From contig NZ_CADEAR010000003.1 in assembly GCF_902825325.1 (NCBI RefSeq), positions 403,217 to 467,216 on the forward strand: 64,000 nt of DNA, given 5' to 3'. The DNA is from Brucella tritici. GTDB lineage: Bacteria > Pseudomonadota > Alphaproteobacteria > Rhizobiales > Rhizobiaceae. Positions 10,844 through 19,134 of the stretch are shown here, one piece after another; within the stretch, counting starts at the first letter, position 1, and each line of letters begins with the position of its first letter. The notes under the pieces were generated by a model. The model did no database searches, was not told where the DNA came from, and worked only from the letters and a program-made list of their open reading frames with translations. The position numbers and the translations under genes were made by a program.

Positions 10844-11881
10844 GTGAGTGACATAGTGGAAATCGATTATATCATTGCCTGGGTCGATGGGCAGGACCCG
10901 GCGCATATGGCTGCCAGAAAACAGTTCGCTCCCGATTCCGCTCGCACGCATTTTGAAGCCGTAACCAGCGAACGCTATCTCGATAATGGCGAGATTTATT
11001 ACAACATCGCTTCCGTCATCAAATTCGCGCCGTTCATCAAGCGTATTTTCATCATCACCGATCATCAGAAGCCACGGTTCCTCGATGCGTTCAAGCAGGA
11101 GAGCAAGTGCGACGCGTCCTTTATCCAGATCGTGTCACATGATGACATTTTTAAAGGTCTGCCCGCTGCCCGTCCTTCGTTCAACGCCCGTGCTATCGAA
11201 GGCGCGATGTGGCGGATACCGGGCCTGTCGGAACATTTCATCTATTCCAACGACGATTTCTTCGTGAATGCTCCGCTGACAATTTCCGATCTTTATGAGA
11301 ACGAACGTCCTGTTCTCCATGGTGACTGGGTAAGACCTGAAAACACCCGCTGGAAATACAAGCTGCGCCGATTGCTCGGCAAGGTATCGCGATACGAATA
11401 TACGTTTCCGAAATTCCGCATGGCGCAATGGAAGGGCGCCGTTGCCGCTGGCACGAAGGATCGCTTTATGTCGATCCATCATCACCCCCATCCGCTGCGG
11501 CGCAGCACGCTGGCGACTTTCTTCGCGGAGAAGCCCGACGTTCTGAATAAGCAGGTCAGTTTCCGATATCGCGATATCGAACAGTTCAATACCGTTGCTC
11601 TCGCCAATCATTTGGAGATCTTGCGGCACAAAGCCTCCGTTCGCCCGGCAAGAGAACTGGCTTATCTGGATTTCGTCCAGGAGAAGCATTGGGCGGAAGA
11701 ACTGCAAGCAATCGAAGCGGGATCAGCACCCTTCGGCTGTGTGCAGGGGTTTGAGCGTTTCGATCCCGCGTTCCGTGCCAAAATTCACCAGACCCTCATT
11801 GCGAAGTTTGACGATGTTCTGCCGAATGTTATCAAGGATTATCTTTCCGGCGAGGAAGATGGTTCGCAGGAAGCGGCTTAG
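10844..11881 (+). CDS. Stealth family sugar-phosphate transferase (capsule/exopolysaccharide type)
   Basis: Stealth proteins transfer hexose-1-phosphate units to make phosphodiester-linked surface polysaccharides and are related to the human GlcNAc-1-phosphotransferase. The 345-aa product shows conserved region 1 (IDYIIAWVDGQDP, residues 7-19), region 2 (RYLDNGEIYYNIASVIKFAP and IFIITD), the acidic IYSNDDFF, and a later HHPHPLRRST segment. No signal peptide, so cytoplasmic. The GTG start at 10844 has no clear ribosome binding site, so translation may be weak or the start may differ. A hexapeptide acetyltransferase follows after 53 nt, suggesting a two-gene surface-glycan unit, but no flippase, polymerase or other glycosyltransferase is nearby. 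Confidence 0.82.
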   Translation: MSDIVEIDYIIAWVDGQDPAHMAARKQFAPDSARTHFEAVTSERYLDNGEIYYNIASVIKFAPFIKRIFIITDHQKPRFLDAFKQESKCDASFIQIVSHDDIFKGLPAARPSFNARAIEGAMWRIPGLSEHFIYSNDDFFVNAPLTISDLYENERPVLHGDWVRPENTRWKYKLRRLLGKVSRYEYTFPKFRMAQWKGAVAAGTKDRFMSIHHHPHPLRRSTLATFFAEKPDVLNKQVSFRYRDIEQFNTVALANHLEILRHKASVRPARELAYLDFVQEKHWAEELQAIEAGSAPFGCVQGFERFDPAFRAKIHQTLIAKFDDVLPNVIKDYLSGEEDGSQEAA

Positions 11882-11934
11882 GCAGTTCGTTCCAGAGCTG
11901 ACTGTGCTGCAGGGAAGCTTGGGGTGAATTTGCA

Positions 11935-12567
11935 ATGACGTCGTCCGGTGATCTTCGTTTCCAGAACAGCGAACCGCGCATTCATTCCACGGCCCAACTG
12001 AAATCCGTCAAGCTGGGGCGATATGCCGATATTGGCGAGCGCGTGATTCTTCGTGAAGTCACGGTCGGCGACTTCACCTATTTCGAGCGTAACGGTGAGG
12101 GGATCTACGCCGAAATCGGCAAGTTCTGTTCCATTGCCGCGAATGTTCGCATCAATGCTCTCGAACACCCGATGGAACGGCTGACGACGCATAAGATCAG
12201 CTATCGGCCGAATGAGTATTTTCGCTATCTGGGCGTTGATGGAGAGTTCCGGGCAAGGCGTCAGGAACAGCGCGTGGTCATCGGCAACGATGTATGGATC
12301 GGCCATGGTGCGGTCATCACACCGGGCATCCAGATCGGTCATGGTGCTGTGATTGGTGCGAACGCGGTCGTAACAAAGGACGTGCCACCCTATCATGTGG
12401 TCGGTGGTGTTCCCGCCCGGTTCATCCGCAAACGCTTCGATAATGCCATCATAGAACGGCTGCTTGAACTCGAATGGTGGAACTGGCCGGTGGAAAAGCT
12501 CTATGAAGCAGTACCGGACATTCAGATGCTCGAAATCGAAGCATTTCTTGAAAAGTGGAGCAGCTGA
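11935..12567 (+). CDS. Hexapeptide-repeat acetyltransferase (phosphonate-associated TIGR03308-like)
   Basis: The 210-aa product is a left-handed beta-helix acetyltransferase. Seen are an N-terminal strand set with [11 protein letters not shown], the segment [25 protein letters not shown] typical of xenobiotic/VatD-like acyltransferases, and hexapeptide repeats [19 protein letters not shown] followed by [17 protein letters not shown]. The overall pattern, including the C-terminal LEWWNWP, resembles the family named phosphonate-metabolism hexapeptide transferase. No phn genes are seen here, and the neighbour is a Stealth transferase, so an O-acetylation role on a glycan is equally plausible. 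The substrate is not determined. Confidence 0.8.
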   Translation: MTSSGDLRFQNSEPRIHSTAQLKSVKLGRYADIGERVILREVTVGDFTYFERNGEGIYAEIGKFCSIAANVRINALEHPMERLTTHKISYRPNEYFRYLGVDGEFRARRQEQRVVIGNDVWIGHGAVITPGIQIGHGAVIGANAVVTKDVPPYHVVGGVPARFIRKRFDNAIIERLLELEWWNWPVEKLYEAVPDIQMLEIEAFLEKWSS

Positions 12568-12636
12568 TTTCTGCTCTTGCAAAGCCGTAATTGTTCACCC
12601 ACCTTCGCATCACAACAGTTCTGGAGGCTGGAAGAT

Positions 12637-13134
12637 ATGGTCGGACTGAAGCGTTTTGCCTGGTTGTTGCTTGCTCCCATGCTGGTCGTTGCCGCTTCGG
12701 CGGCGCCGGCGGAAGAAGTTGGCAAGGTTGGCGTCGACTGGCTTGGAAACGATATCGTCATCGATGCGGTGCAGGACCCGAAAGTGCAGGGCGTAACCTG
12801 TCATCTGGCGTCGTTTTCGCGCGGCATGATCGATCGGCTGCAGAAAGGCAACTGGTTTGAGGACCCGTCCAATGCGTCCATCTCATGCGAGCAGACAGGG
12901 CCGATCACAATCGGTGATATCAATCTCGGCAAGGGTGGAGAACGGGTTTTCTCCGAGCGTACCAGTCTGATCTGGAAGAAGCTTGTCATCACCCGCATTT
13001 ATGACAAGACAAATAATACGCTGCTTTATCTCGCCCATGCGACACAGGTTCAGGACGGTTCAGCGAAAACGTCGCTTTCAACCGTGCCGCTTTACAAGGG
13101 TGATGTCACTTGGGCGAAGGGCAAGCCGGAATAG
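12637..13134 (+). CDS. creA: CreA family periplasmic protein
   Basis: The 165-aa product has a clear signal peptide (MVGLKRFAWLLLAPMLVVAASAAPA) and then the CreA pattern: EEVGKVGVDWLGNDIVIDAVQDPKVQGVTCHL, SISCEQTGPI and SERTSLIWKKL. Two cysteines are conserved, at VTCH and SCEQ. CreA is widespread in proteobacteria but its function is not established. I chose ATG 12637 because it has a GGAGG-like site (CTGGAGGCTGG) and starts the signal peptide; an upstream in-frame start would precede it with non-secretory residues. It converges on uvrD with a 32-bp gap. Confidence 0.88.
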   Translation: MVGLKRFAWLLLAPMLVVAASAAPAEEVGKVGVDWLGNDIVIDAVQDPKVQGVTCHLASFSRGMIDRLQKGNWFEDPSNASISCEQTGPITIGDINLGKGGERVFSERTSLIWKKLVITRIYDKTNNTLLYLAHATQVQDGSAKTSLSTVPLYKGDVTWAKGKPE

Positions 13135-13166
13135 TCCAGCTGCCAATCTCTGATTCAAGATGGAAT

Positions 13167-15743
13167 TTAGATAGGCTGGACGAAGCTGTCGAGAACGCGC
13201 TTCTGTCCGGCCTTGTCGAAATCGATGGTCAGCTTGTTGCCATCGATAAGCGAGATCGTGCCATTTCCGAACTTGATATGGAACACGCGATCGCCGGGCT
13301 TGAAGGCCGATGGCTTGTCAGCCACTGACTTGGCCACCAGTTCACCGTCAATCGTGCGTCCCTTCACGGAGCCGCGCCCGGCACCAAAGCCGGAATCGGT
13401 CTCGCCATAGCCGATGCGTTCCACTTTGCTGCCCGAACGAGAACCCCAGTTGTTGCGTGTGGCATCGGATCGGTTCTGCTGTGCACGCTGCCAGCCCGGC
13501 GTCGAATAGGAATTCTGGAACGGATCGGCCTTGTCGAAGCGGGACTGTCCGTAGCCGCCGCCATAACCGCCGTAATTGCCCTCCAGTTCGGCCACTTCCA
13601 CATGTGCTTCCGGCAGTTCTTCCAGAAAACGGGAAGGAATGGTCGATTGCCACATGCCGTGGATGCGTCGGTTGGAAACGAACCAGATATGCAGATTTTT
13701 CTTGGCGCGGGTCACGCCGACATAGGCGAGACGGCGCTCTTCCTCAAGGCCGGAACGTCCGCCTTCATCAAGTGCGCGCTGGTGCGGAAACAAGCCTTCT
13801 TCCCAGCCGGGAAGGAAAACGGTTTCAAACTCCAGACCCTTGGCCGAATGCAGCGTCATGATGTTGACGGCATCGAGATCCTCGTTCTGCTCGGCATCCA
13901 TGACGAGTGCGACGTGCTCAAGGAATCCACGCAGACTCTCATATTCCTCCATGGAACGGATCAGTTCCTTGAGGTTTTCAAGCCGGCCCGGCGCTTCCGC
14001 AGACTTGTCATTCTGCCACATGGCCGTATAGCCGGATTCATCCAGAATGGTTTCGGCCAGTTCCGTATGCGGTGTGTTGTCGATCAGGGATTGCCAGCGC
14101 AGGAAGTTTTCGACCACTTCGCGCAGTGCGGAGCGTGGCTTCGGCTTCAATTCCTCGGTTTCAATGAGGTCGCAGGCAGCAGCGAACATGGAAATATCGC
14201 GCGCGCGGGCATAGTCGTGAATCTGGCGGATCGCGGCTTCGCCCAGACCACGCTTAGGCGTGTTGATGATGCGCTCCAGCGCCAGATCGTCGGCCGGTTG
14301 TGCCACGACGCGCAGATAGGCCATCGCATCACGTATTTCGAGCCGCTCGTAGAAGCGTGGGCCGCCGATGACGCGATAGTTGAGGCCGAGCGTGACAAAA
14401 CGGTCTTCGAACTCACGCATCTGGAAGGAAGCGCGGACGAGGATCGCCATGTTGTTGAGGAGGTGCCCCTGACGCTGGGCCTGCTCAATGGCTTCGCCGA
14501 CAGCACGGGCTTCCTCTTCGGAATCCCATGCTGCATGAACTTTTACCTTCGGATCGTCCGGATTGGGCGCTTCGGTAAACAGTGTTTTGCCGAGACGGCC
14601 TTCATTATGTGCGATCAGGTGGGCGGCTGCGCCGAGGATATGTGCCGTGGAGCGGTAGTTGCGCTCAAGCTTGATGACGACTGCGCCCGGAAAATCCTTT
14701 TCGAAGCGAAGAATATTGTCCACTTCCGCTCCGCGCCAGCCGTAGATCGACTGATCGTCGTCGCCGACGCAACATAGATTGACCTTATCCCCGCTCACGC
14801 CGAATTCGCTGCGCTCATCGGCTCTGCGGGGGCCTTCGGACGCCCTAGCGGGCTGTACTGGCGAGCCTCCGGCCTGTGTTGGCGCTGTCGTTCGTGGTTT
14901 TGGTCGCTGTGCCAGCAGACGCAGCCACAAATATTGCGCCGTATTCGTATCCTGATATTCGTCCACCAGAATGTAGCGGAACTTCGCGTGATATTCGCGC
15001 AGGATATCCGGATGATTGCGGAAGATACGGATCGGATGCAGCAGAAGATCGCCGAAATCGCAGGCGTTCAATGTCCGCAGGCGCTCCTGATAGGCCTGAT
15101 AAAGCTCGCGTCCGCGACCGTTGCCGAACGAGCGCGCATCGCCTTCGGGAATATCGGACGGCCCGAATCCCTTGTTCTTCCAGCCGTCGATCATGTTGGC
15201 GAAGGTGCGGGCAGGCCAGCGCTTGTCATCAAGGCCTTCCGCCTGAATGAGCTGCTTGATGAGGCGGATCACGTCATCGGTATCGAGGATCGTGAAATCC
15301 GATGTCAGATTTGCAAGTTCCGCATGACGGCGCAACAGCTTGACACCGATCGAGTGGAACGTGCCAAGCCATGGCATGCCTTCGACCGCACCTCCAACCA
15401 GATGACCTATGCGCTCTTTCATTTCGCGCGCGGCCTTGTTCGTGAAAGTCACGGCGAGAATCTGGCTCGGATAGGCAAGGCCGGTGGTCAGAATATGTGC
15501 GATACGCGTTGTCAGAACGCGCGTTTTTCCCGTCCCCGCACCGGCAAGTACCAGAACAGGACCCTCTGTCGTCAGGACAGCCTGACGCTGTTCCGGGTTC
15601 AGCCCTTTCAGGTAATCGGGTTCGCCACGCTGCTGGTTGCGTGCTGCCATGGCACGTGCGGCGATGCCACCGGGAGCAGGCGTGCGGCCTGCCGGAGCGT
15701 CGTCATCGCCGAAAAACGGCATATCGTCGGGAAAGTCAGACAT
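13167..15743 (-). CDS. uvrD: ATP-dependent DNA helicase UvrD/PcrA with in-frame insertion
   Basis: This superfamily 1A 3'-5' helicase acts in nucleotide excision and mismatch repair. The 858-aa product has the Q-motif region, Walker A AGAGTGKT near residue 69, motif Ia AVTFTNKAAREM, Walker B VDEYQDTN, motif III VGDDDQSIYGWRGA, and motifs V-VI HSAKGLEFETVFLPG and VGVTRAKK. A PcrA-like tail (GDRVFHIKFGNGTI) ends the protein. About 40 residues (280-319) between Walker B and motif III have no counterpart in E. coli UvrD and look like a translated repeat element (14787-14906). The N-terminal 45 residues are also low-similarity extension. The reading frame is intact, so the protein is probably functional. 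Confidence 0.93.
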   Translation of the reverse strand: MSDFPDDMPFFGDDDAPAGRTPAPGGIAARAMAARNQQRGEPDYLKGLNPEQRQAVLTTEGPVLVLAGAGTGKTRVLTTRIAHILTTGLAYPSQILAVTFTNKAAREMKERIGHLVGGAVEGMPWLGTFHSIGVKLLRRHAELANLTSDFTILDTDDVIRLIKQLIQAEGLDDKRWPARTFANMIDGWKNKGFGPSDIPEGDARSFGNGRGRELYQAYQERLRTLNACDFGDLLLHPIRIFRNHPDILREYHAKFRYILVDEYQDTNTAQYLWLRLLAQRPKPRTTAPTQAGGSPVQPARASEGPRRADERSEFGVSGDKVNLCCVGDDDQSIYGWRGAEVDNILRFEKDFPGAVVIKLERNYRSTAHILGAAAHLIAHNEGRLGKTLFTEAPNPDDPKVKVHAAWDSEEEARAVGEAIEQAQRQGHLLNNMAILVRASFQMREFEDRFVTLGLNYRVIGGPRFYERLEIRDAMAYLRVVAQPADDLALERIINTPKRGLGEAAIRQIHDYARARDISMFAAACDLIETEELKPKPRSALREVVENFLRWQSLIDNTPHTELAETILDESGYTAMWQNDKSAEAPGRLENLKELIRSMEEYESLRGFLEHVALVMDAEQNEDLDAVNIMTLHSAKGLEFETVFLPGWEEGLFPHQRALDEGGRSGLEEERRLAYVGVTRAKKNLHIWFVSNRRIHGMWQSTIPSRFLEELPEAHVEVAELEGNYGGYGGGYGQSRFDKADPFQNSYSTPGWQRAQQNRSDATRNNWGSRSGSKVERIGYGETDSGFGAGRGSVKGRTIDGELVAKSVADKPSAFKPGDRVFHIKFGNGTISLIDGNKLTIDFDKAGQKRVLDSFVQPI
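14787..14906 (-). repeat. Translated insertion element inside uvrD
   Basis: UvrD codons 280-319 encode an Arg/Ala/Pro/Ser/Glu-rich stretch (containing PARASEGPRRADERSE) placed between LLAQ and KVNLCCVGDDDQS, where E. coli UvrD has only a short loop. Its GC-rich sequence contains short inverted GGCC/GCCC-type segments. This resembles the selfish palindromic elements that insert in frame into alphaproteobacterial genes. It keeps frame and has no stop. Identity as a dispersed repeat needs a genome-wide search. Confidence 0.6.
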
Positions 15744-15801
15744 TTGACCCGAATGTAATGATTCGTGGCTGAAAGACCAGCGAAAGGGTTAAAATATTCG
15801 A

Positions 15802-16878
15802 CTACTCTAATTGAGTGACGCGACGATCCGTAAAGTTCAGGCGATGCGAAGCCAGTGCTTCAACCAGTCCACGCAGTTCCGGTTCGCGCTGCAACAGATC
15901 GTCGAGTTCCGTCATCTGGTTCATCGCGATCAGCCGCAGAATGTCGTCCCGGATGGTTCCGTCTATGCGTCGTGGCAGATGGGCAACCGGCTGGATCAGT
16001 TCAACCTTCTGGCCCTTGAGTCTTGCGCGCAGGCTTTTTTCGTCGGCACTTAGCGTTTCCACGAAGGCGTAGATGCCGACGCCCTTGGCTGGCAGCGAAT
16101 AAAGCGCGAGAGCTACATCCGAGACACGCGGATCGGATTTGAGGGCAGCCTGAATAGCAGGACCTTCATTGTCGATCCGGTCACCGGTGCCTTCGCCGTC
16201 CGACCAGCTGAAAATGCCGCGCGTGATGAAGTTGTAAACTTTCTTGCCTGTCGCCAGCCAGATGCGCGACGGCAGGGAACGGCGCGCCAGAATGCGCTTT
16301 TCCGTTGGTGTCATCATGTCCTTTGCAAAAGCGCGCTTCTGCTTGATGAGATGGCGGAAGTCTTCATAAGCCATCAGGCGATAGAGGGCGCCACGACGAT
16401 GATGAACACTTGCAAGCTGGAAATCGATGACTGCAGCTTCACCTTCGGGCGTCATCAGCCAGTTTTGTGGTTTGGCGAGGTCATTGTGGGTGACACCAAG
16501 ACGGCGCATATCGCGCAGGATGCGGTGCGCGGTGCGATACCATTTCGGATCGGAAGGACGCGCAAGATGCAGCGGTGTGCCTTCGGTCCAGGATCGATAC
16601 AGCCCGTCCTTGTCGGTGGCGATCAGTTGCGGGACACCTTCAATGCCGCGTACCGTCTTGAGGCCGCGGATTTCGCGCCGGGCCAATATCCATGCCAGCG
16701 GCTTCGACCACCAGGGAGCAGCGCTTACGACGCGACGGATGATACGGGTATCGGGATCGCCTACGAAGTAGCCGGCATGGGTTTCCGAGAACACGTCGCG
16801 CTTGAACACGGCGGTTTCGACAAATTCCGGTATTTGATCGCCTTTCAAAGGCACATCTATATTGGGGTTCTGAACCAT
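15802..16878 (-). CDS. Kinase-like protein with AMP-binding_C-like C-terminal domain
   Basis: The first 235 residues look like a RIO/LPS-core-type protein-kinase fold: LARREIRGLKTVRGIEGVP, the catalytic loop THNDLAKPQNWLM with Asp 133 and Asn 139, and a DFG-equivalent VIDFQLA with Asp 152. A glycine-rich loop is not obvious. Residues about 238-320 resemble the small C-terminal domain of acyl-CoA/AMP-forming synthetases: SDVALALYSLPAKGVGIYAFVE and LPRRIDGTIRDDILRLIA, with Thr in place of the catalytic Lys of LPRTxxGKxxR. No signal peptide or helix. It follows uvrD upstream on the same strand (58-bp gap). Substrate is unknown; the fusion call is inference from motif shape. Confidence 0.65.
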   Translation of the reverse strand: MVQNPNIDVPLKGDQIPEFVETAVFKRDVFSETHAGYFVGDPDTRIIRRVVSAAPWWSKPLAWILARREIRGLKTVRGIEGVPQLIATDKDGLYRSWTEGTPLHLARPSDPKWYRTAHRILRDMRRLGVTHNDLAKPQNWLMTPEGEAAVIDFQLASVHHRRGALYRLMAYEDFRHLIKQKRAFAKDMMTPTEKRILARRSLPSRIWLATGKKVYNFITRGIFSWSDGEGTGDRIDNEGPAIQAALKSDPRVSDVALALYSLPAKGVGIYAFVETLSADEKSLRARLKGQKVELIQPVAHLPRRIDGTIRDDILRLIAMNQMTELDDLLQREPELRGLVEALASHRLNFTDRRVTQLE

Positions 16879-17006
16879 AAGGCTCCACTAGCCGCTTGTG
16901 TTCGATCAATCAAGTTTGATGGCGGACAACCCTTATTGCAATCACGTGATCGAAGGCGCACAAGGAACGCACAGATTTCGTGCGGCTCATCGGGGGAATG
17001 CAGAAA

Positions 17007-17516
17007 ATGGCACAGGGCGACGACAACAAGCAGGCGATTGCGCAGATCATCCGGCAGGAACAGGCGCTTATTTTTCCGTCATTTGACGAGAACGGCGCAT
17101 TTGCGGTGGGCGCGCGCATTCGCGATATCGCCGTGAAGGAAAAGCTAGGTATTGCCACCGAAATTTCCCTGTGGGACCGGCAATTATTTTATGCGACGAC
17201 CGCCGGAAGCACTGTGGACAATCAGGAGTGGTTGCGCCGTAAGTTCAATGTCGTGCGCCGCTTTCATGCTTCGACCTATCGTCTTGTTCTGGAACAGAAT
17301 CGCGACGATCGCATGTTTGCTCCCCATAAAGCATTGAATGTGGAAGATTACGCGCTCGCGGGTGGCGGATTTCCGATCCGTGTTTCCGGGGCCGGCGTGA
17401 TCGGCGCCGTAATCGTATCGGGGCTGCCGCAGCGCGAGGACCATAATCTGGTTATCCGGGCTGTCGCCGAACACCTTGGACAAGACCCTGTCGCATTGGC
17501 GTTGCCTGCTGTTTGA
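17007..17516 (+). CDS. UPF0303 / HbpS-GlcG-like protein
   Basis: The product (about 169 aa from ATG 17007) has the heme-degrading/GlcG-like fold of UPF0303: LGIATEISLWDRQLFYATTAGSTVDNQEWLRRKFNVVRRFHASTY, then the glycine-rich FPIRVSGAGVIGAVIVSGLPQREDH. Related proteins bind heme or flavin-type ligands and GlcG accompanies glycolate oxidase genes. I choose ATG 17007 because GGGGG at 16992-16996 is then well spaced; ATG 16998 and a GTG at 16980 are alternatives. A GlcD-like FAD oxidase starts 23 nt after its stop, so the pair probably forms one operon. Confidence 0.78.
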   Translation: MAQGDDNKQAIAQIIRQEQALIFPSFDENGAFAVGARIRDIAVKEKLGIATEISLWDRQLFYATTAGSTVDNQEWLRRKFNVVRRFHASTYRLVLEQNRDDRMFAPHKALNVEDYALAGGGFPIRVSGAGVIGAVIVSGLPQREDHNLVIRAVAEHLGQDPVALALPAV

Positions 17517-17539
17517 ATATGAATTTCGGAGAATGAACG

Positions 17540-18949
17540 ATGTCGCTCGAAAATGTTGTCGCGCTTGCACGCAATGAGAACGGTATTGCAGCAGCCGTGG
17601 GTATTCTCAAGCAGCGTTTCGGTGAGCGTGCGCAGACCGGTCAGGCTATCCGCGAGCAGCACGGCCACACGACGACCTATGTGCCGACACAGGCGCCGGA
17701 CATCGTCATCTTTGCGGAGACTGCGCAGGAGGTGCAGGATGTTGTGCGTATCTGCGCCGAACACCGCGTTCCGGTTATCGCCTTCGGCGCCGGTTCGTCG
17801 CTCGAAGGGCAGGTGAATGCGCCCGCTGGTGGCGTCTCTCTTGACCTCACGCGCATGAATAGGGTGATTGCCGTGCACGCGGAAGATCTGGATTGCGTGG
17901 TGGAACCGGGCATTACGCGCCGGGAACTGAATGAATATCTGCGCGATACGGGACTGTTCTTTCCGATTGATCCGGGTGCCAATGCCACGCTGGGCGGCAT
18001 GGCTTCCACCCGTGCGTCCGGTACGAATGCAGTGCGTTATGGGACCATGCGCGAGAATGTGCTGGCGCTGAAAGCTGTGATGCCCGATGGGCGGCTGATC
18101 GAGACTTCCAAGCGTGTGAAGAAGACGGCTGCGGGTTACGATCTCACGAGGCTGCTCGTCGGAGCCGAGGGAACACTTGGCATCATCACTGAATTGACAT
18201 TGAAACTGCAGGGGATACCGCAGGCGATCTCCGGTGGTATCTGTCCTTTCCCGGATGTGGATTCGGCTTGCCGCACAGTGATTGAAACCATCCAGATGGG
18301 TATTCCCGTTGCACGTATCGAGCTTGTGAATACACTCCAGATGCAGGCGCTGATCCTTCACTCCAAACTGCCTTACGAGGCGCAGCCCTATCTGTTTGTT
18401 GAGTTCCACGGCACGGAAAATGGCGTTGCCGAACAGGCGGAATTGTTTGGAGAAATTGCTGCGGGCAATGGCGGCGGCGAATTCCGGTGGACCCACGATG
18501 CTGAGGAACGTGACCGGCTTTGGCGCGCGCGTCACGACGCCTATCTTGCGTCCTTCCTGCTGAGGCCCGGTTGCAAGGGCGTTTCCACCGATGTCTGCGT
18601 GCCGATTTCGCGTCTGGCCGATTGCATCGGCGAGACGGAAAAAGACCTTGCCGAAACAGGCCTTATAGCTCCGATTGTCGGGCATGTGGGGGATGGTAAT
18701 TTTCACCTTCTCCTGCTCCTTGATACAGGAGACGCCAGCGAGATGGAGCGCGCCGAAGCTTTCATGGATCGGCTGGCCAAACGCGCCATTGCCATGGAGG
18801 GAACCTGCACCGGCGAACATGGCATCGGGCAGGGCAAGATGAAGTATCTGGCGATGGAGCTGGGTGAAGCCACGGACTATATGCGCGCCATCAAGAACGC
18901 ACTCGATCCCGATAATATCATGAACCCGGGCAAAATACTGATTTCGTGA
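17540..18949 (+). CDS. FAD-linked oxidase, D-lactate/glycolate dehydrogenase (GlcD) family
   Basis: The 469-aa enzyme oxidises a 2-hydroxyacid, most likely D-lactate or glycolate, and passes electrons to a membrane carrier. The PCMH-type FAD domain is at residues 50-230 (FGAGSSLEGQVNAPAGGVSLDL, PGANATLGGMASTRASGTNAVRYG). The C-terminal oxidase domain holds the substrate/metal His motifs HVGDGNFH and the terminal GEHGIGQGKMKYL. No signal peptide. Length and motifs match eukaryotic-like D-LDH/GlcD proteins. It is paired with a GlcG-like UPF0303 gene upstream. The exact substrate cannot be decided from sequence alone. Confidence 0.88.
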   Translation: MSLENVVALARNENGIAAAVGILKQRFGERAQTGQAIREQHGHTTTYVPTQAPDIVIFAETAQEVQDVVRICAEHRVPVIAFGAGSSLEGQVNAPAGGVSLDLTRMNRVIAVHAEDLDCVVEPGITRRELNEYLRDTGLFFPIDPGANATLGGMASTRASGTNAVRYGTMRENVLALKAVMPDGRLIETSKRVKKTAAGYDLTRLLVGAEGTLGIITELTLKLQGIPQAISGGICPFPDVDSACRTVIETIQMGIPVARIELVNTLQMQALILHSKLPYEAQPYLFVEFHGTENGVAEQAELFGEIAAGNGGGEFRWTHDAEERDRLWRARHDAYLASFLLRPGCKGVSTDVCVPISRLADCIGETEKDLAETGLIAPIVGHVGDGNFHLLLLLDTGDASEMERAEAFMDRLAKRAIAMEGTCTGEHGIGQGKMKYLAMELGEATDYMRAIKNALDPDNIMNPGKILIS

Positions 18950-19134
18950 TTCAAATCAGCCGTTTGGACGGGTTTGCCAATAGTTTGATTCAGGCAGGCG
19001 TGCATATCGATGTGGCTGCGATGCAATTTGCCTTGTTGTCGCCGGATCGATGCCGTTATGTTGCGCAGATAAAGACAGCGTGATTCACTCTTTGTTTCGC
19101 GCTAACTTGCAATCTGTTTGACCGGAGCTGGTTC

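Noticed and set aside
13133..13181. GTCCAGC/GCTGGAC inverted repeat across the creA-uvrD junction
   Set aside because: Long loop and no T-run; could be chance, so not called a terminator.
13602..14777. 391-codon open frame on the plus strand inside uvrD
   Set aside because: Shadow of the minus-strand uvrD coding pattern; the UvrD motifs are unambiguous.
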